Assembly (NCBI GenBank): GCA_963699805.1
Contig: CAVOVH010000015.1
Coordinates: 124,001 to 188,000 of the forward strand
Source of the DNA: JAGTVG01 sp963699805
GTDB taxonomy: Bacteria; Bacteroidota; Bacteroidia; Cytophagales; Cyclobacteriaceae
Length of the DNA stretch: 64,000 bases
Reading direction: 5' to 3'
Positions 55,715-64,000 of this stretch are shown piece by piece. The translations under genes and the position numbers were made by a program. Each line of letters opens with the position of its first letter. Within the stretch, counting starts at the first letter, position 1. The notes beneath the pieces are model-generated. The model had not been told where the DNA came from and ran no database searches. It worked only from the letters and a program-made list of their open reading frames with translations.

Positions 55715-56734
55715 ATGAAATTTAAATTCAGCATTATTTCACTCATTTTTTTATGCATCGTGGCTTGTAAACTGGAGAATCAGGAAGGCTGTTTCCCGAG
55801 TGAAAAACTACCTGAATATATTACCCCCTTAACAAGTTTTGGCCAAAGAGCCGAATGGTCGCTGGATGGTGAATATGTGTACTTCGTTGACAGCGCCGGT
55901 GGGGATGTCTGGCGGGTGAACATTCATTCAAAAAAGACACAGAAGATCACACAGCCTGAATACCGCCCGGCGGGTCATGGCTATTACCGGGTATTATGCC
56001 TGGCCAATGGGGGACTTTTATTTACCTGTGGACCGGAACGATATCAATTGTATATGCAGGTGATGGATAAAAGCCTGCAAAAACCACCCATCAACATTCC
56101 GGGTGAGCAGATCAACGAAGGGCCGGCCATATCGAGAAAAACAAGTAAAATTGCCTGGTCACCCGATCATAAACTGATCTATACCGGGAATATTGAATAT
56201 GAAGATGGGATTCCAAAAATTATGGATAAAAAGCTTATCATTGATAACCGGAATGTGGTAGTCGACAGTATCCGGTATGATGATATTCTGGAACCGCAAA
56301 ATTTCAGGCCTCCTGATGAAAATGAGCTGATCTGGTCCCAGTATGGTAAGACTTCCACGGGTATTTTCAGCAGTGAGGTGATGGGTTGTAACCTGGTCAC
56401 GGGTGAATTGGTCAATTATTCCAGGGCTCCTGAACAATATGATGAACCGGAAGGTATTTTTCCGGATGGGGTGTATACGCTGGTCGAATGTGATAAGCAT
56501 CATCCGGAAGGAACGGCTTATATTGACATATATAAGTTCAGACTGGACAAAGAAAGTCCCGAATACATACGGCTCACGCATTTCAGTGAGGTGGCCGGAT
56601 ACCGTTCTTCCAATCCGGTGGTCTCGGATGATGTAAAAATGATCGCCTTCCAGGCTTCTATTGCGGGATCTGCGGCAGGTGCCGGTTGTGGCCTCTACTT
56701 GTTTGATCTGGAGAAGTATGAAAAGGGAAAGTAG
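55715..56734 (+). CDS. Beta-propeller-like (TolB/PD40 type) lipoprotein
   Basis: A 339-residue lipoprotein (leader ending IVAC, lipobox). The mature part has WD40-like or PD40 blades: AEWSLDGEYVYFVDSAGGDV, SRKTSKIAWSPDHKLIYTG and VSDDVKMIAFQASIAG. It resembles TolB-type propellers and the propeller half of oligogalacturonide lyase-like proteins, but no catalytic motif is evident. It may bind glycans or partner with the next two exported proteins. It heads a six-gene plus-strand run. Confidence 0.65.
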   Translation: MKFKFSIISLIFLCIVACKLENQEGCFPSEKLPEYITPLTSFGQRAEWSLDGEYVYFVDSAGGDVWRVNIHSKKTQKITQPEYRPAGHGYYRVLCLANGGLLFTCGPERYQLYMQVMDKSLQKPPINIPGEQINEGPAISRKTSKIAWSPDHKLIYTGNIEYEDGIPKIMDKKLIIDNRNVVVDSIRYDDILEPQNFRPPDENELIWSQYGKTSTGIFSSEVMGCNLVTGELVNYSRAPEQYDEPEGIFPDGVYTLVECDKHHPEGTAYIDIYKFRLDKESPEYIRLTHFSEVAGYRSSNPVVSDDVKMIAFQASIAGSAAGAGCGLYLFDLEKYEKGK

Positions 56735-56883
56735 TTTATTTTGGGTTGAAGTACGAATAATTGTAGGTGCCTGGTTATCCTTTGAATTATACATTTGATA
56801 ATTGCTTAAGTTCGCGGGATTCCTAACAATCCTGTAGTTATTATACGTCAGGGGTAACTTTCTCGCGATTAAAAATTTTTAAT

Positions 56884-58746
56884 ATGATCAAAACTTTAAT
56901 TTTCACCGGTTTAACGGTTCTGATTTTCTCCTGCACGCCCATTCGGGAGTCAGAAAATACTATTCTTTCCCTTGCCCTCGACCGAAAGGATGATTTACAG
57001 TTAAGTGTTTACATCACGGCACATGCCGTCGATCAATTATTATCCCAGGAGGCGGGAAGGCGGGAGGCCGTTTCAATCCTGCACGCAAACGGCATCACAA
57101 AGGTTTATGTAGAAGTTTACAGGAGCGGATTGGTGGTTCCAACAGATCAATTGAAATCGGTGGTTGATTTTTTTCACAAGCATGGATTTGAGGTGGTCGG
57201 AGGTATTGCTACCGTACCCGGGGAAAATTTTGGTGTCAGGCAGGAAGCACGTTATACCTGGTTTAACTGGCAGGCGGAAAAAACGCAGGAGGATCTGAAA
57301 AAGGTCATGCTGGAGACATCCCCTCTTTTTGATGCTTTCATCGTCGATGATTTTTTATGTACCGATGATACAAGTAAACTTTCAAAAGAGGCCAAAGGGG
57401 ATCGTACCTGGCCGGAATACCGGCGCGACCTCCTGGTGGAACTGTCCAGTTCTATTTTTACCGAAGCACCAAATAAAGTGAATCCGGGCATTAAAATGAT
57501 TATCAAATATCCGCAATGGTATGATCGTTACCATCTGTTTGGGTATGATGTGCCCCGTCAGAATGATCTTTTTGATGAGGTCTGGATTGGCACAGAGACC
57601 AGAGGGCAATTCACCCAGCGATTTGGGTTTGTACAGCCCTATGAAGGATTCATCAATTACCGGTGGATGAAGTCCCTGGCCGGGAAAAAGATGGGAGGCG
57701 CCTGGTTCGATCATATCGATTGCAATGACCGGGATTTCATCGACCAGGCATATCAATCCGTTCTGGGGGGCGCACAGGAGCTCACCCTGTTTAATTATTT
57801 TAATTTGGTGGAAGGGCACCCCGGGCAGCATCTTTTAAGGATGGAATATGAAAACCTGGCAGATCTTGCCCGGCAGGTAGCTGTATCTCCTGTAAGCGGG
57901 ATCAGCGCCTATAAGCCACCCAACAGTGATGCCGGGAGTGATCTGTATCTGATGGATTTTATGGGCATGATTGGCATTCCCATCATCCCGGTATCCCGGT
58001 ATCCTGAAGGAGCCAAGGTGATATTGCTTCCAACACAGGCCGCTTCCGATCCATCCATCTATGATCAGGTGGACCAATCGCTGAAAGAAGGAACCAGGAT
58101 CATTTTCACCACCGGATTCCTGTCTCATGTCCGGAACGGTGAGGAATTCGCCCGCATGGCCGGAATTCAATGGCCTATAAATATTCACCCGGAAAAAGTA
58201 AATGAAGTAATTTCCCAGGATCATCCGGATACGCTGGAGACGGGAATAATCATCGAAGCAGATTTAAAAACATCAGGGGCTTCTGTTCTGCTCGAAGTGC
58301 TGTTGGAAGGGAACAGGATCCCTTATCTGACAAAAAGCAGTGATGAAAATATCTTTGTTCTCAATGTACACACTTTTTCCCAGGAAGATTTTGATGCCGT
58401 CGGGGAGGTTCTGTTGTGTCCCGGGCCATTAGGCCTGATGGAAATCCCGGAAAATTGGGCCAATACCATTCGAGAAATATTCAATGAACCTCTTGGCATC
58501 AATATGGAGGGCCCTGTCCGTGTTGCCTGTCAGCCTTTTGGTGAGAATGAGATGATGATCCAGAATTATAACCCGGATCCGGTTCTGGTCCGGCTGGAAA
58601 TTGACGATTCTTTTGATTATTATGACGCCTTGAATGGATCGCCACTGACAAAGGAGGGATCGGCATTGAAATTGGAATTACCTGCCCGGTCAAGGATTTG
58701 GGTCAAAAGAAAATCTGTTTCAAAAGGACAGGGGAGTGATCGATGA
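56884..58746 (+). CDS. Unrecognised TIM-barrel-like lipoprotein with Rossmann-like C-terminal part
   Basis: A 620-residue lipoprotein (leader ending IFSC). I do not recognise the family. Residues about 60-330 look like a TIM barrel of putative glycosidase type: GITKVYVEVYRSG, HGFEVVGGIATVPG, FDAFIVDDFLCTDDT (acidic strand end), MIIKYPQWYDRYH, DEVWIGTETRGQF and GGAWFDHIDCND. Residues about 340-560 look like a GATase/ThuA-like alpha-beta domain (VILLPTQAASDPSIYDQVDQ, TRIIFTTGFLSH). The end is a short beta module. This barrel plus alpha-beta order recalls GH42-type beta-galactosidases, but no firm link can be made. The next gene begins 20 bases later. Confidence 0.6.
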   Translation: MIKTLIFTGLTVLIFSCTPIRESENTILSLALDRKDDLQLSVYITAHAVDQLLSQEAGRREAVSILHANGITKVYVEVYRSGLVVPTDQLKSVVDFFHKHGFEVVGGIATVPGENFGVRQEARYTWFNWQAEKTQEDLKKVMLETSPLFDAFIVDDFLCTDDTSKLSKEAKGDRTWPEYRRDLLVELSSSIFTEAPNKVNPGIKMIIKYPQWYDRYHLFGYDVPRQNDLFDEVWIGTETRGQFTQRFGFVQPYEGFINYRWMKSLAGKKMGGAWFDHIDCNDRDFIDQAYQSVLGGAQELTLFNYFNLVEGHPGQHLLRMEYENLADLARQVAVSPVSGISAYKPPNSDAGSDLYLMDFMGMIGIPIIPVSRYPEGAKVILLPTQAASDPSIYDQVDQSLKEGTRIIFTTGFLSHVRNGEEFARMAGIQWPINIHPEKVNEVISQDHPDTLETGIIIEADLKTSGASVLLEVLLEGNRIPYLTKSSDENIFVLNVHTFSQEDFDAVGEVLLCPGPLGLMEIPENWANTIREIFNEPLGINMEGPVRVACQPFGENEMMIQNYNPDPVLVRLEIDDSFDYYDALNGSPLTKEGSALKLELPARSRIWVKRKSVSKGQGSDR

Positions 58747-58766
58747 TTTAAAAAAGATATAAAAGC

Positions 58767-60974
58767 ATGATGATCTTAAAAACATTTTTTCATATACGAA
58801 CCATGAGTTTTCTGCTGACTGGTATTTTTTGGACCTTTTCAGGAAATGCGCAAATGACCATAAAATTCGACCACCAGTCAGGACCTGTCTTTTACGGAGT
58901 CAATCAATTACATAATACCCTGATCAGGGAAGGCATTCAACTTACGATTCATTCGGTCCCTGATCAGAATTCTGAAGATATACTTGTATTGTCCGGTCCG
59001 GAATCCTTAAATGAAGTGAAAAAACTTTATGATAAAATTCAGCCTGGCGAAATTATGCCGGAAGGATTTCAGATCCTCAGACCTGAAAATCAAAAAAAGA
59101 TCATCATCGCTTCAGGTGACGAGATCGGGGCCATGTATGGACTGCTTGAACTGACCGAATATGCCGGGACTCATTCAGATCTTTTTGGGATTGAATCGGG
59201 TATGAACAATCCTCATTTCCAATACAGGATCATTAAATTCAATCTGCCCTGGTCTCCATACCGCGACAGCCCGGCAACAAGCATACACATGCAGACCTGT
59301 CGTGACCTGAATTTCTGGGAAAAGTTTTTGGATATGATGGCAGAAAATCGTTTCAATGTTCTTTCCCTATGGAACCTGCATCCATTTCCCTATATGATCC
59401 GGGCCAAAAACTATCCGCAAGCAACCCCATTCAATGATGAAGAATTGGCCGAATGGCAGGAATTCTGGAAAATACTGTTCCGGATGGCAAAGCAACGGGG
59501 GATCCAGACTTTTATCGTCAACTGGAATATCGTCGTTTCTCCGGAATTTGCTAAAGCCTACGGTGCGGACGAATATAACGACCGCTCAGATCTGGTGAAA
59601 AAATATACCCGCGAATCGGTGACCCAGGTCATCGATGAGTACGAGGATCTTGCCGGAATAGGTGTCACCCTGGCTGACTGGATGAATAACTTCAATGGAA
59701 GCATGTCGGCCAAAGAACGGGAGGACTGGATCGCTGAAACTTTTGTGGAAGGCATGAAACAGGCCGGCCGGAAAGTAAAATTTCTGCACCGGTCCGTTCT
59801 CTCAGGTTCACCAATCGAGATGCGCCGTGTGATTGACGTGGCCGACCTTGAAGAACCAGCCCTGGTAGAAGTCAAGTTTAACTGGTCACACGGCCATTCA
59901 ACGCCGACACTTGCCATTACACATGATTATGAATCGGGTGTGGTGGACGACAGATTCTGGAATCCGAAACCTGAGAATTACAACATTGAGTGGATGATCA
60001 GGAATGAGGATTTTTTTATTCTGCGCTGGGGCCAGCCGGATTTTATCAGGAAACATATTGCCATCAATACTCATGATTATGTGAATGGCTATTTTATTGG
60101 CTCGGAAGGATACATCCCCGCCCTGGATTATTCCCAGAAAATCAGCCCTGAAAAAACCTGGCAGTATGGATTCGAAAAACAATGGCTCTTCTATAAATTG
60201 TGGGGGCGGTTGTTATATGATCCGGAAACACCTGATCAGGTTTTCGAAGAGGCCTTCAACAGGAGGTATGGGATTCGCACAGGACATCTTTTACTGAATG
60301 CCTATTCCCTCGCTTCCAGGATGCCTTTGCAGCTGGCCTCCTTTTATCGGTCTACCTGGGATTATACACTCTATTCGGAAGGTTTTCTGGCACCCAGGCC
60401 TTCCAGTTCAGAGACATTTTTCGATGAGACTTCCGATTTTATATCCCTCGATGAACTTATCTTCCATGAAACACTGGAGCCAAAAATGATTTCGATCATG
60501 GATTATGTAAACAAGATTACAGCTGAAAAATCCATTCCCCAGGAGATGATCACTCCAATCGAACTGGCCGATCAGCTGGAACAGGATGGGCTGAATGCGA
60601 TTGAACTTTTGAACATTCTTAATCTTCATGAATCAGATCTTAAGGGTGCTTTGATCTCCGAAAGGGAAGATCTTTTTACCTGGAGCTATCTGAGTTTGTA
60701 CTTCGCAGATAAAATCAGGGCAGGAGTTTCCCTCCAACTTTTCAGAACGAAGGGAAATAGCCAGGATAAGGCCAGGTCGATTGATTTTCTGGTCAAGGCC
60801 CTTGACCACTGGGAAAATGTAGTGGAACATACGATGGATCGTTACATGCCGGTTCCCCATGTCAGCATCCCGGAAGATGCACCGGAGTCGAAATGGTTTT
60901 CATGGAAAAATTACCTTCCTCAGGTAAAAAGAGATATCCAGATTGCACGGGAAGCAGTCTTCGAGAAAAAATAA
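58767..60974 (+). CDS. Alpha-glucuronidase-like (GH67/GH115/GH20b-type N-terminus) exported protein
   Basis: A 735-residue exported protein (signal cleavage near GNA/QMT). Residues about 30-135 fit the small alpha-beta domain preceding barrels of alpha-glucuronidases and GH20 enzymes: ILVLSGPESLNEVKKL, PEGFQILRPENQKKIIIASG and GAMYGLLELTEYAG. A TIM barrel follows (FQYRIIKFNLPW, MMAENRFNVLSLWNLHPFPYM, GIQTFIVNWNIVV, EDLAGIGVTLADWMNN). The last 200 residues are helical. A carbohydrate-active role, perhaps removal of an acidic sugar, is likely; the family is not certain. ATGs at 58767, 58770 and 58803 are possible starts. Confidence 0.6.
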   Translation: MMILKTFFHIRTMSFLLTGIFWTFSGNAQMTIKFDHQSGPVFYGVNQLHNTLIREGIQLTIHSVPDQNSEDILVLSGPESLNEVKKLYDKIQPGEIMPEGFQILRPENQKKIIIASGDEIGAMYGLLELTEYAGTHSDLFGIESGMNNPHFQYRIIKFNLPWSPYRDSPATSIHMQTCRDLNFWEKFLDMMAENRFNVLSLWNLHPFPYMIRAKNYPQATPFNDEELAEWQEFWKILFRMAKQRGIQTFIVNWNIVVSPEFAKAYGADEYNDRSDLVKKYTRESVTQVIDEYEDLAGIGVTLADWMNNFNGSMSAKEREDWIAETFVEGMKQAGRKVKFLHRSVLSGSPIEMRRVIDVADLEEPALVEVKFNWSHGHSTPTLAITHDYESGVVDDRFWNPKPENYNIEWMIRNEDFFILRWGQPDFIRKHIAINTHDYVNGYFIGSEGYIPALDYSQKISPEKTWQYGFEKQWLFYKLWGRLLYDPETPDQVFEEAFNRRYGIRTGHLLLNAYSLASRMPLQLASFYRSTWDYTLYSEGFLAPRPSSSETFFDETSDFISLDELIFHETLEPKMISIMDYVNKITAEKSIPQEMITPIELADQLEQDGLNAIELLNILNLHESDLKGALISEREDLFTWSYLSLYFADKIRAGVSLQLFRTKGNSQDKARSIDFLVKALDHWENVVEHTMDRYMPVPHVSIPEDAPESKWFSWKNYLPQVKRDIQIAREAVFEKK

Positions 60975-61124
60975 TTTTTCAAATCATGTATTCATAATGA
61001 GTTATAAAGGAAAATAATATTTTTTTTGGTATTTTGAGGAGCTAAGTAATAAAGGGAACATTTTTTTAATTTATTGTGAGTTTTTAGCGTAATAACAGAG
61101 ATTAATTATTTAAACAATTCAAAA

Positions 61125-62381
61125 ATGAAGAGAATAATCCTTGTCTGGCTCGGTTGCCTGATGATTCTGGTCAATACCAATTTTTCCTATTCCCAGCAAT
61201 TTGATTTGTTGATCAGAAATGCTACCCTGATCGATCCGAAAAACGGGATCAATACCCCCATGGATGTTGCGATAGCCAACGGGACGATAGCTGCCGTGGC
61301 GGATCAGATCGATCCAAGTCAATCAAAGCAGGTCATTGATGCTTCCGGTTTGTACCTGGTCCCTGGTCTGATCGATATGCATGTTCATGTGTTTTACGGC
61401 ACAGAGCCCGATGCTGATTACAGCAACGGTTTTAACAGCGTACAGCCGGATGCTTTTACTTTCCGGGCGGGTGTTACCACCGTGGTGGATGCAGGAAGTT
61501 CCGGCTGGCGGAATTTCAATACCTTCAAGGAGCAGACCATCGACCCTTCAAAAACCCGTGTACTGGCTTTCCTGAATATTGTCGGTCATGGAATGAAAGG
61601 TGGAAAAGTTGAACAGAATTTACTGGATATGGAATCAGATCCGACCTCTTATGTGGCCAACAAATACCCTGGATTGATTATAGGAATTAAAGTCGCTCAT
61701 TATAGTGGGGCAGAATGGGATCCGGTAGAGCGTGCGGTAGAGGCTGGAAATATAGCCAAGGTCCCGGTGATGATCGATTTTGGCGGACATATTCCTCAAT
61801 TATCGCTGGAAACCCTCTTGATGGAGAAACTGAGGCCTGGGGATATCTTTACTCATGCCTTTGCCCATGTGAGAGGCAGGATCCCCATAGTGGATGAAAA
61901 CGGAAAAGTAAAACCCTACGTCTGGGAGGCGCAAAAAAAAGGAATCATATTTGATGTAGGCCATGGTGGAGGAAGTTTCCTTTTTGAGCAGGCAATCCCG
62001 GCACTTGACCAGGGATTCAGACCCAATTCCATCAGTACGGATCTACATATCGGGAGCATGAATGGTGGAATGAAAACTATGTTGAACGTTATGTCAAAAT
62101 TTTTGAACATGGGTGTAAAGCTCGAAGAGATCATTGCGGAATCAACCTGGCATCCCGCTCAATACATTCATCGGGAAGATCTTGGACATTTAAGTGTCGA
62201 TGCCGTAGCTGACCTGACCTTGCTCAGGAGGGTAGAAGGGGATTTTGGCTTTATTGATACAGGTGGATTTAAAATTAGGGGAAATCAAAAACTGGTTTGT
62301 GAGTTGACACTTCGTGATGGAAAGGTAGTCTGGGACTTGAATGGGATCGCCAGTCCTGAATGGAAAAAAAATGATCAATAG
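61125..62381 (+). CDS. Exported amidohydrolase/deacetylase family metallohydrolase
   Basis: A 418-residue enzyme of the amidohydrolase superfamily, EF_0837/AHA_3915 type, which hydrolyses N-acyl or cyclic amide bonds. Metal site motifs in order: GLIDMHVHVFYG (HxH), LIIGIKVAHYSG (bridging lysine), DIFTHAFAH, GIIFDVGHGGG and ISTDLHIG (final aspartate). Unlike cytoplasmic relatives it has an N-terminal Sec signal (MKRIILVWLGCLMILVN, cleavage near SYS/QQF), so it acts in the periplasm. It is followed after 77 and 34 bases by RidA and a SelA-like PLP gene that also have export signals, implying one periplasmic pathway. Confidence 0.82.
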   Translation: MKRIILVWLGCLMILVNTNFSYSQQFDLLIRNATLIDPKNGINTPMDVAIANGTIAAVADQIDPSQSKQVIDASGLYLVPGLIDMHVHVFYGTEPDADYSNGFNSVQPDAFTFRAGVTTVVDAGSSGWRNFNTFKEQTIDPSKTRVLAFLNIVGHGMKGGKVEQNLLDMESDPTSYVANKYPGLIIGIKVAHYSGAEWDPVERAVEAGNIAKVPVMIDFGGHIPQLSLETLLMEKLRPGDIFTHAFAHVRGRIPIVDENGKVKPYVWEAQKKGIIFDVGHGGGSFLFEQAIPALDQGFRPNSISTDLHIGSMNGGMKTMLNVMSKFLNMGVKLEEIIAESTWHPAQYIHREDLGHLSVDAVADLTLLRRVEGDFGFIDTGGFKIRGNQKLVCELTLRDGKVVWDLNGIASPEWKKNDQ

Positions 62382-62458
62382 CAGGAATACATGAGAAATT
62401 GCCTTACCGGCAGAAAATAAATAAAATATAAATATAATTTTTAACCCAAAATTTTAAG

Positions 62459-62935
62459 ATGATGAAAAATTCAGAAAATAAGCGCAGAAACATGATCAGG
62501 GCTGGATTTGCCTCTCTTGCAGCCTTGTTTGGATTATCTCAGACCAAAGTATTTGCTAACTCGGGGAAATTGGAGAAAAAGGTAGTGGGGGATGTTTATA
62601 TGCAGGATGATGTTCCGCTTTTTTCAGGTGCCGTAGCTTATGGAAATCTTTTATTCATTGCCGGAAAAGGAGCACATTTTGAAGGGGATATCACAGCACA
62701 TACAGACCACGTCCTGAATGAACTGGAAAAAGAATTGAAGAAAAACGGATCCTCCATGGATAAAGTATTAAAGGTAAATGTATATCTGGCTGATTTACAG
62801 GATTACCAGGCCATGAACAAGGTATACAGGGGACGATTTGGGAAAAATCCTCCAGTCAGGACCACCGTTGCTACTTATGGAGGTGTTCCAGGTGATTCCC
62901 TGGTTGAAATCGACTGTATTGCCGCCCTGGATTAA
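62459..62935 (+). CDS. RidA family protein with Tat-like signal
   Basis: A 158-residue RidA/YjgF/UK114 protein, which hydrolyses reactive enamines and imines formed by PLP enzymes. The RidA core (about residues 45-158) is recognisable: FSGAVAYGNLLFIAGKGA, LKKNGSSMDKVLKVNVYLAD, NKVYRGRFGKNPPVRTTVAT and LVEIDCIAALD, with the family arginine in PPVRTT. The usual RidA has about 128 residues; the extra N-terminus KRRNMIRAGFASLAALFG to VFA fits a twin-arginine signal (RRxxI, then a weakly hydrophobic run and AxA-like site). ATGs at 62459 and 62462 are equivalent. Placed between an exported amidohydrolase and an exported PLP enzyme. Confidence 0.82.
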   Translation: MMKNSENKRRNMIRAGFASLAALFGLSQTKVFANSGKLEKKVVGDVYMQDDVPLFSGAVAYGNLLFIAGKGAHFEGDITAHTDHVLNELEKELKKNGSSMDKVLKVNVYLADLQDYQAMNKVYRGRFGKNPPVRTTVATYGGVPGDSLVEIDCIAALD

Positions 62936-62969
62936 TTTCAGAATTTGCAGCATATTTAAAAAATAAAAA

Positions 62970-64000
62970 ATGATTACAAGAAGAAAAATATTAAAAAGAC
63001 TGGCTGGTCTGCCGATGGTCGGGGGATTGTTCGGGAGTGGTCTGCTTTTGAACCATTCAGTTTATGCCCAGCCGGTGTACCGGGATTATTTCAAAGAACT
63101 CGGGGTGCGTACTTTTATCAATGCAGCAGGGACCTATACGGCAATGACGGGATCCCTGATGTTACCAGAGGTAGTGGACGCCATCCAGTATGCATCCAAT
63201 GATTTTGTCAACCTGGATGAATTGCAGGATAAGGTAGGGGCCAGGATCGCGGAATTGCTGCAGTGTGAATATGCCACGATTACCGCTGGAGCTGCCTCGG
63301 CCATCACCCTGGGTACTGCAGGGATCCTGACCGGTATGGATGAGGAAAAGGTCGTTCAATTGCCTGATCTCACCGGGATGAAGACTGAAGTGATCATTCA
63401 GAAAAAACACCGGATCGGTTATGATCATGCCATCAGGAACTGTGGGGTGAAATTGGTTGAAGTGGAGACCCGGAAGGATCTCGAAAAAGCGATCAATAAA
63501 AATACAGCCATGATGTGGTTTCTGAATGCCAATAATTATGTCGGCGAGATCCGGGATGAGGAATGGGTGGAAGTGGCTAAAAAATACAATATTCCGACCT
63601 TCAATGATGCGGCAGCGGATGTACCTCCTGTAGAGAATCTATGGAAATATACGAAAATGGGATTCGATCTTGTTGCCTTTTCTGGTGGGAAAGGATTGCG
63701 GGGTCCCCAGAGTGCCGGCTTGCTGCTCGGTAAAAAAGAATATATCCAGGCGGCACGTATGCATGCGGCACCCAGGGGCAATACCATTGGAAGAGGAATG
63801 AAGGTAAATAAGGAGGAAGTTTTGGGAATGATGGCAGCAGTCGAATATTTTTTGAACAAGAATCATGAAAAAGACTGGGCTTTATGGGAAAAGCAGATCC
63901 AGTTGATCCGTGATGCGGCAGCTTCAGTGCCGAACGTTGAAGCTGAGATACATGTACCGGAAGTTGCCAACCATGTGCCCTCTTTACGTATCTCCTGGGA
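62970..64000 (+). CDS. SelA-like PLP-dependent (ammonia-lyase/class V type) enzyme with Tat signal, 3' end missing
   Basis: The frame from ATG 62970 stays open to the right edge, giving 343 residues so far. It belongs to the SelA-like PLP fold that includes D-glucosaminate-6-phosphate ammonia lyase (DgaE). Features: GVRTFINAAGTYTAMTGSLM, AELLQCEYATITAGAASAI, IPTFNDAAADVPP with the cofactor aspartate, and AFSGGKGLRGPQSAGLLLG with the PLP lysine. The N-terminus MITRRKILKRLAG is an almost perfect Tat motif (TRRKILK) with cleavage near VYA/QPV. Tat export suits an enzyme that folds around PLP in the cytoplasm. Likely role: beta-elimination or deamination of an amino acid or amino-sugar acid released by the amidohydrolase, with RidA clearing the imine. 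Confidence 0.8.
   Translation, partial: MITRRKILKRLAGLPMVGGLFGSGLLLNHSVYAQPVYRDYFKELGVRTFINAAGTYTAMTGSLMLPEVVDAIQYASNDFVNLDELQDKVGARIAELLQCEYATITAGAASAITLGTAGILTGMDEEKVVQLPDLTGMKTEVIIQKKHRIGYDHAIRNCGVKLVEVETRKDLEKAINKNTAMMWFLNANNYVGEIRDEEWVEVAKKYNIPTFNDAAADVPPVENLWKYTKMGFDLVAFSGGKGLRGPQSAGLLLGKKEYIQAARMHAAPRGNTIGRGMKVNKEEVLGMMAAVEYFLNKNHEKDWALWEKQIQLIRDAAASVPNVEAEIHVPEVANHVPSLRISW

Noticed and set aside
1..64000. tRNA, rRNA, prophage, plasmid origin or intact insertion sequence
   Set aside because: No tRNA-like arms, rRNA stretches, integrase or transposase genes or iterons were recognised on reading; a tRNAscan/Infernal run would be needed for certainty.

Overview
The window reads as chromosomal DNA of a free-living, polysaccharide-degrading Bacteroidota. 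The evidence is the gene content: many secreted or lipoprotein glycoside hydrolases, paired FG-GAP/UnbV proteins, DUF4832, DUF5060, DUF6807 and DUF1080 proteins, and 800-residue FtsX-type permeases. Shine-Dalgarno sequences are absent before almost every start, and a few promoter-like TAnnTTTG boxes are present. I see no rRNA, tRNA, CRISPR, intact insertion sequence or phage gene.

Layout. 1-3.6 kb (+): a DapA-type aldolase cut by the left edge, a short-chain-dehydrogenase-like protein and a two-lobed GNAT acetyltransferase. 3.7-9 kb: a decayed oxidoreductase tail, a DUF4832 protein (-), an NRAMP-like transporter (+) and a DUF5060 glycosidase (-). 9.5-14.5 kb (+): two tandem GH9 paralogues. 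14.7-19 kb (-): a ceramidase-like hydrolase and a GH2 enzyme. 19.5-29 kb (+): a DUF5009/HGSNAT-like membrane protein, a TPR/FG-GAP/UnbV lipoprotein, a second FG-GAP/UnbV protein and a GH18 lipoprotein. 29-35 kb (-): an operon-like run read as GH9 with NPCBM, GH18, DUF6807, GH10. 35.7-45.7 kb (+): a DegT aminotransferase, a polysaccharide deacetylase-GH3 fusion broken by indels, a second ceramidase-like protein, a frameshifted NRAMP-like transporter, a small lipoprotein and a serine beta-lactamase-like hydrolase. 45.7-55.4 kb (-): an HTH-DUF4870 membrane protein, a DUF1080 protein, a GH106-like enzyme, an FtsX-type permease and a GH29 fucosidase followed by a 302-bp heptamer array. 55.7-64 kb (+): a beta-propeller-like lipoprotein, an unknown TIM-barrel-like lipoprotein, an alpha-glucuronidase-like protein, then an amidohydrolase, a RidA protein and a PLP enzyme cut by the right edge.

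Together the genes look like a glycan-foraging island aimed at heteropolysaccharides or glycoconjugates: GH9, GH10, GH18, GH2, GH29, GH106, deacetylase, amide hydrolases and sugar-acid enzymes. No SusC/SusD pair, sulfatase or hybrid two-component sensor is visible, so it is not a classical polysaccharide utilisation locus.

The most striking items are: (i) an amidohydrolase/RidA/SelA-like trio in which all three proteins carry export signals, two of them Tat-like; (ii) a deacetylase-GH3 fusion whose GH3 motifs are altered at catalytic positions; (iii) two NRAMP-like transporters lacking both metal-binding motifs; (iv) heptamer and octamer intergenic repeats; and (v) three single-base indels, all in G runs, confined to 37.6-42.7 kb.
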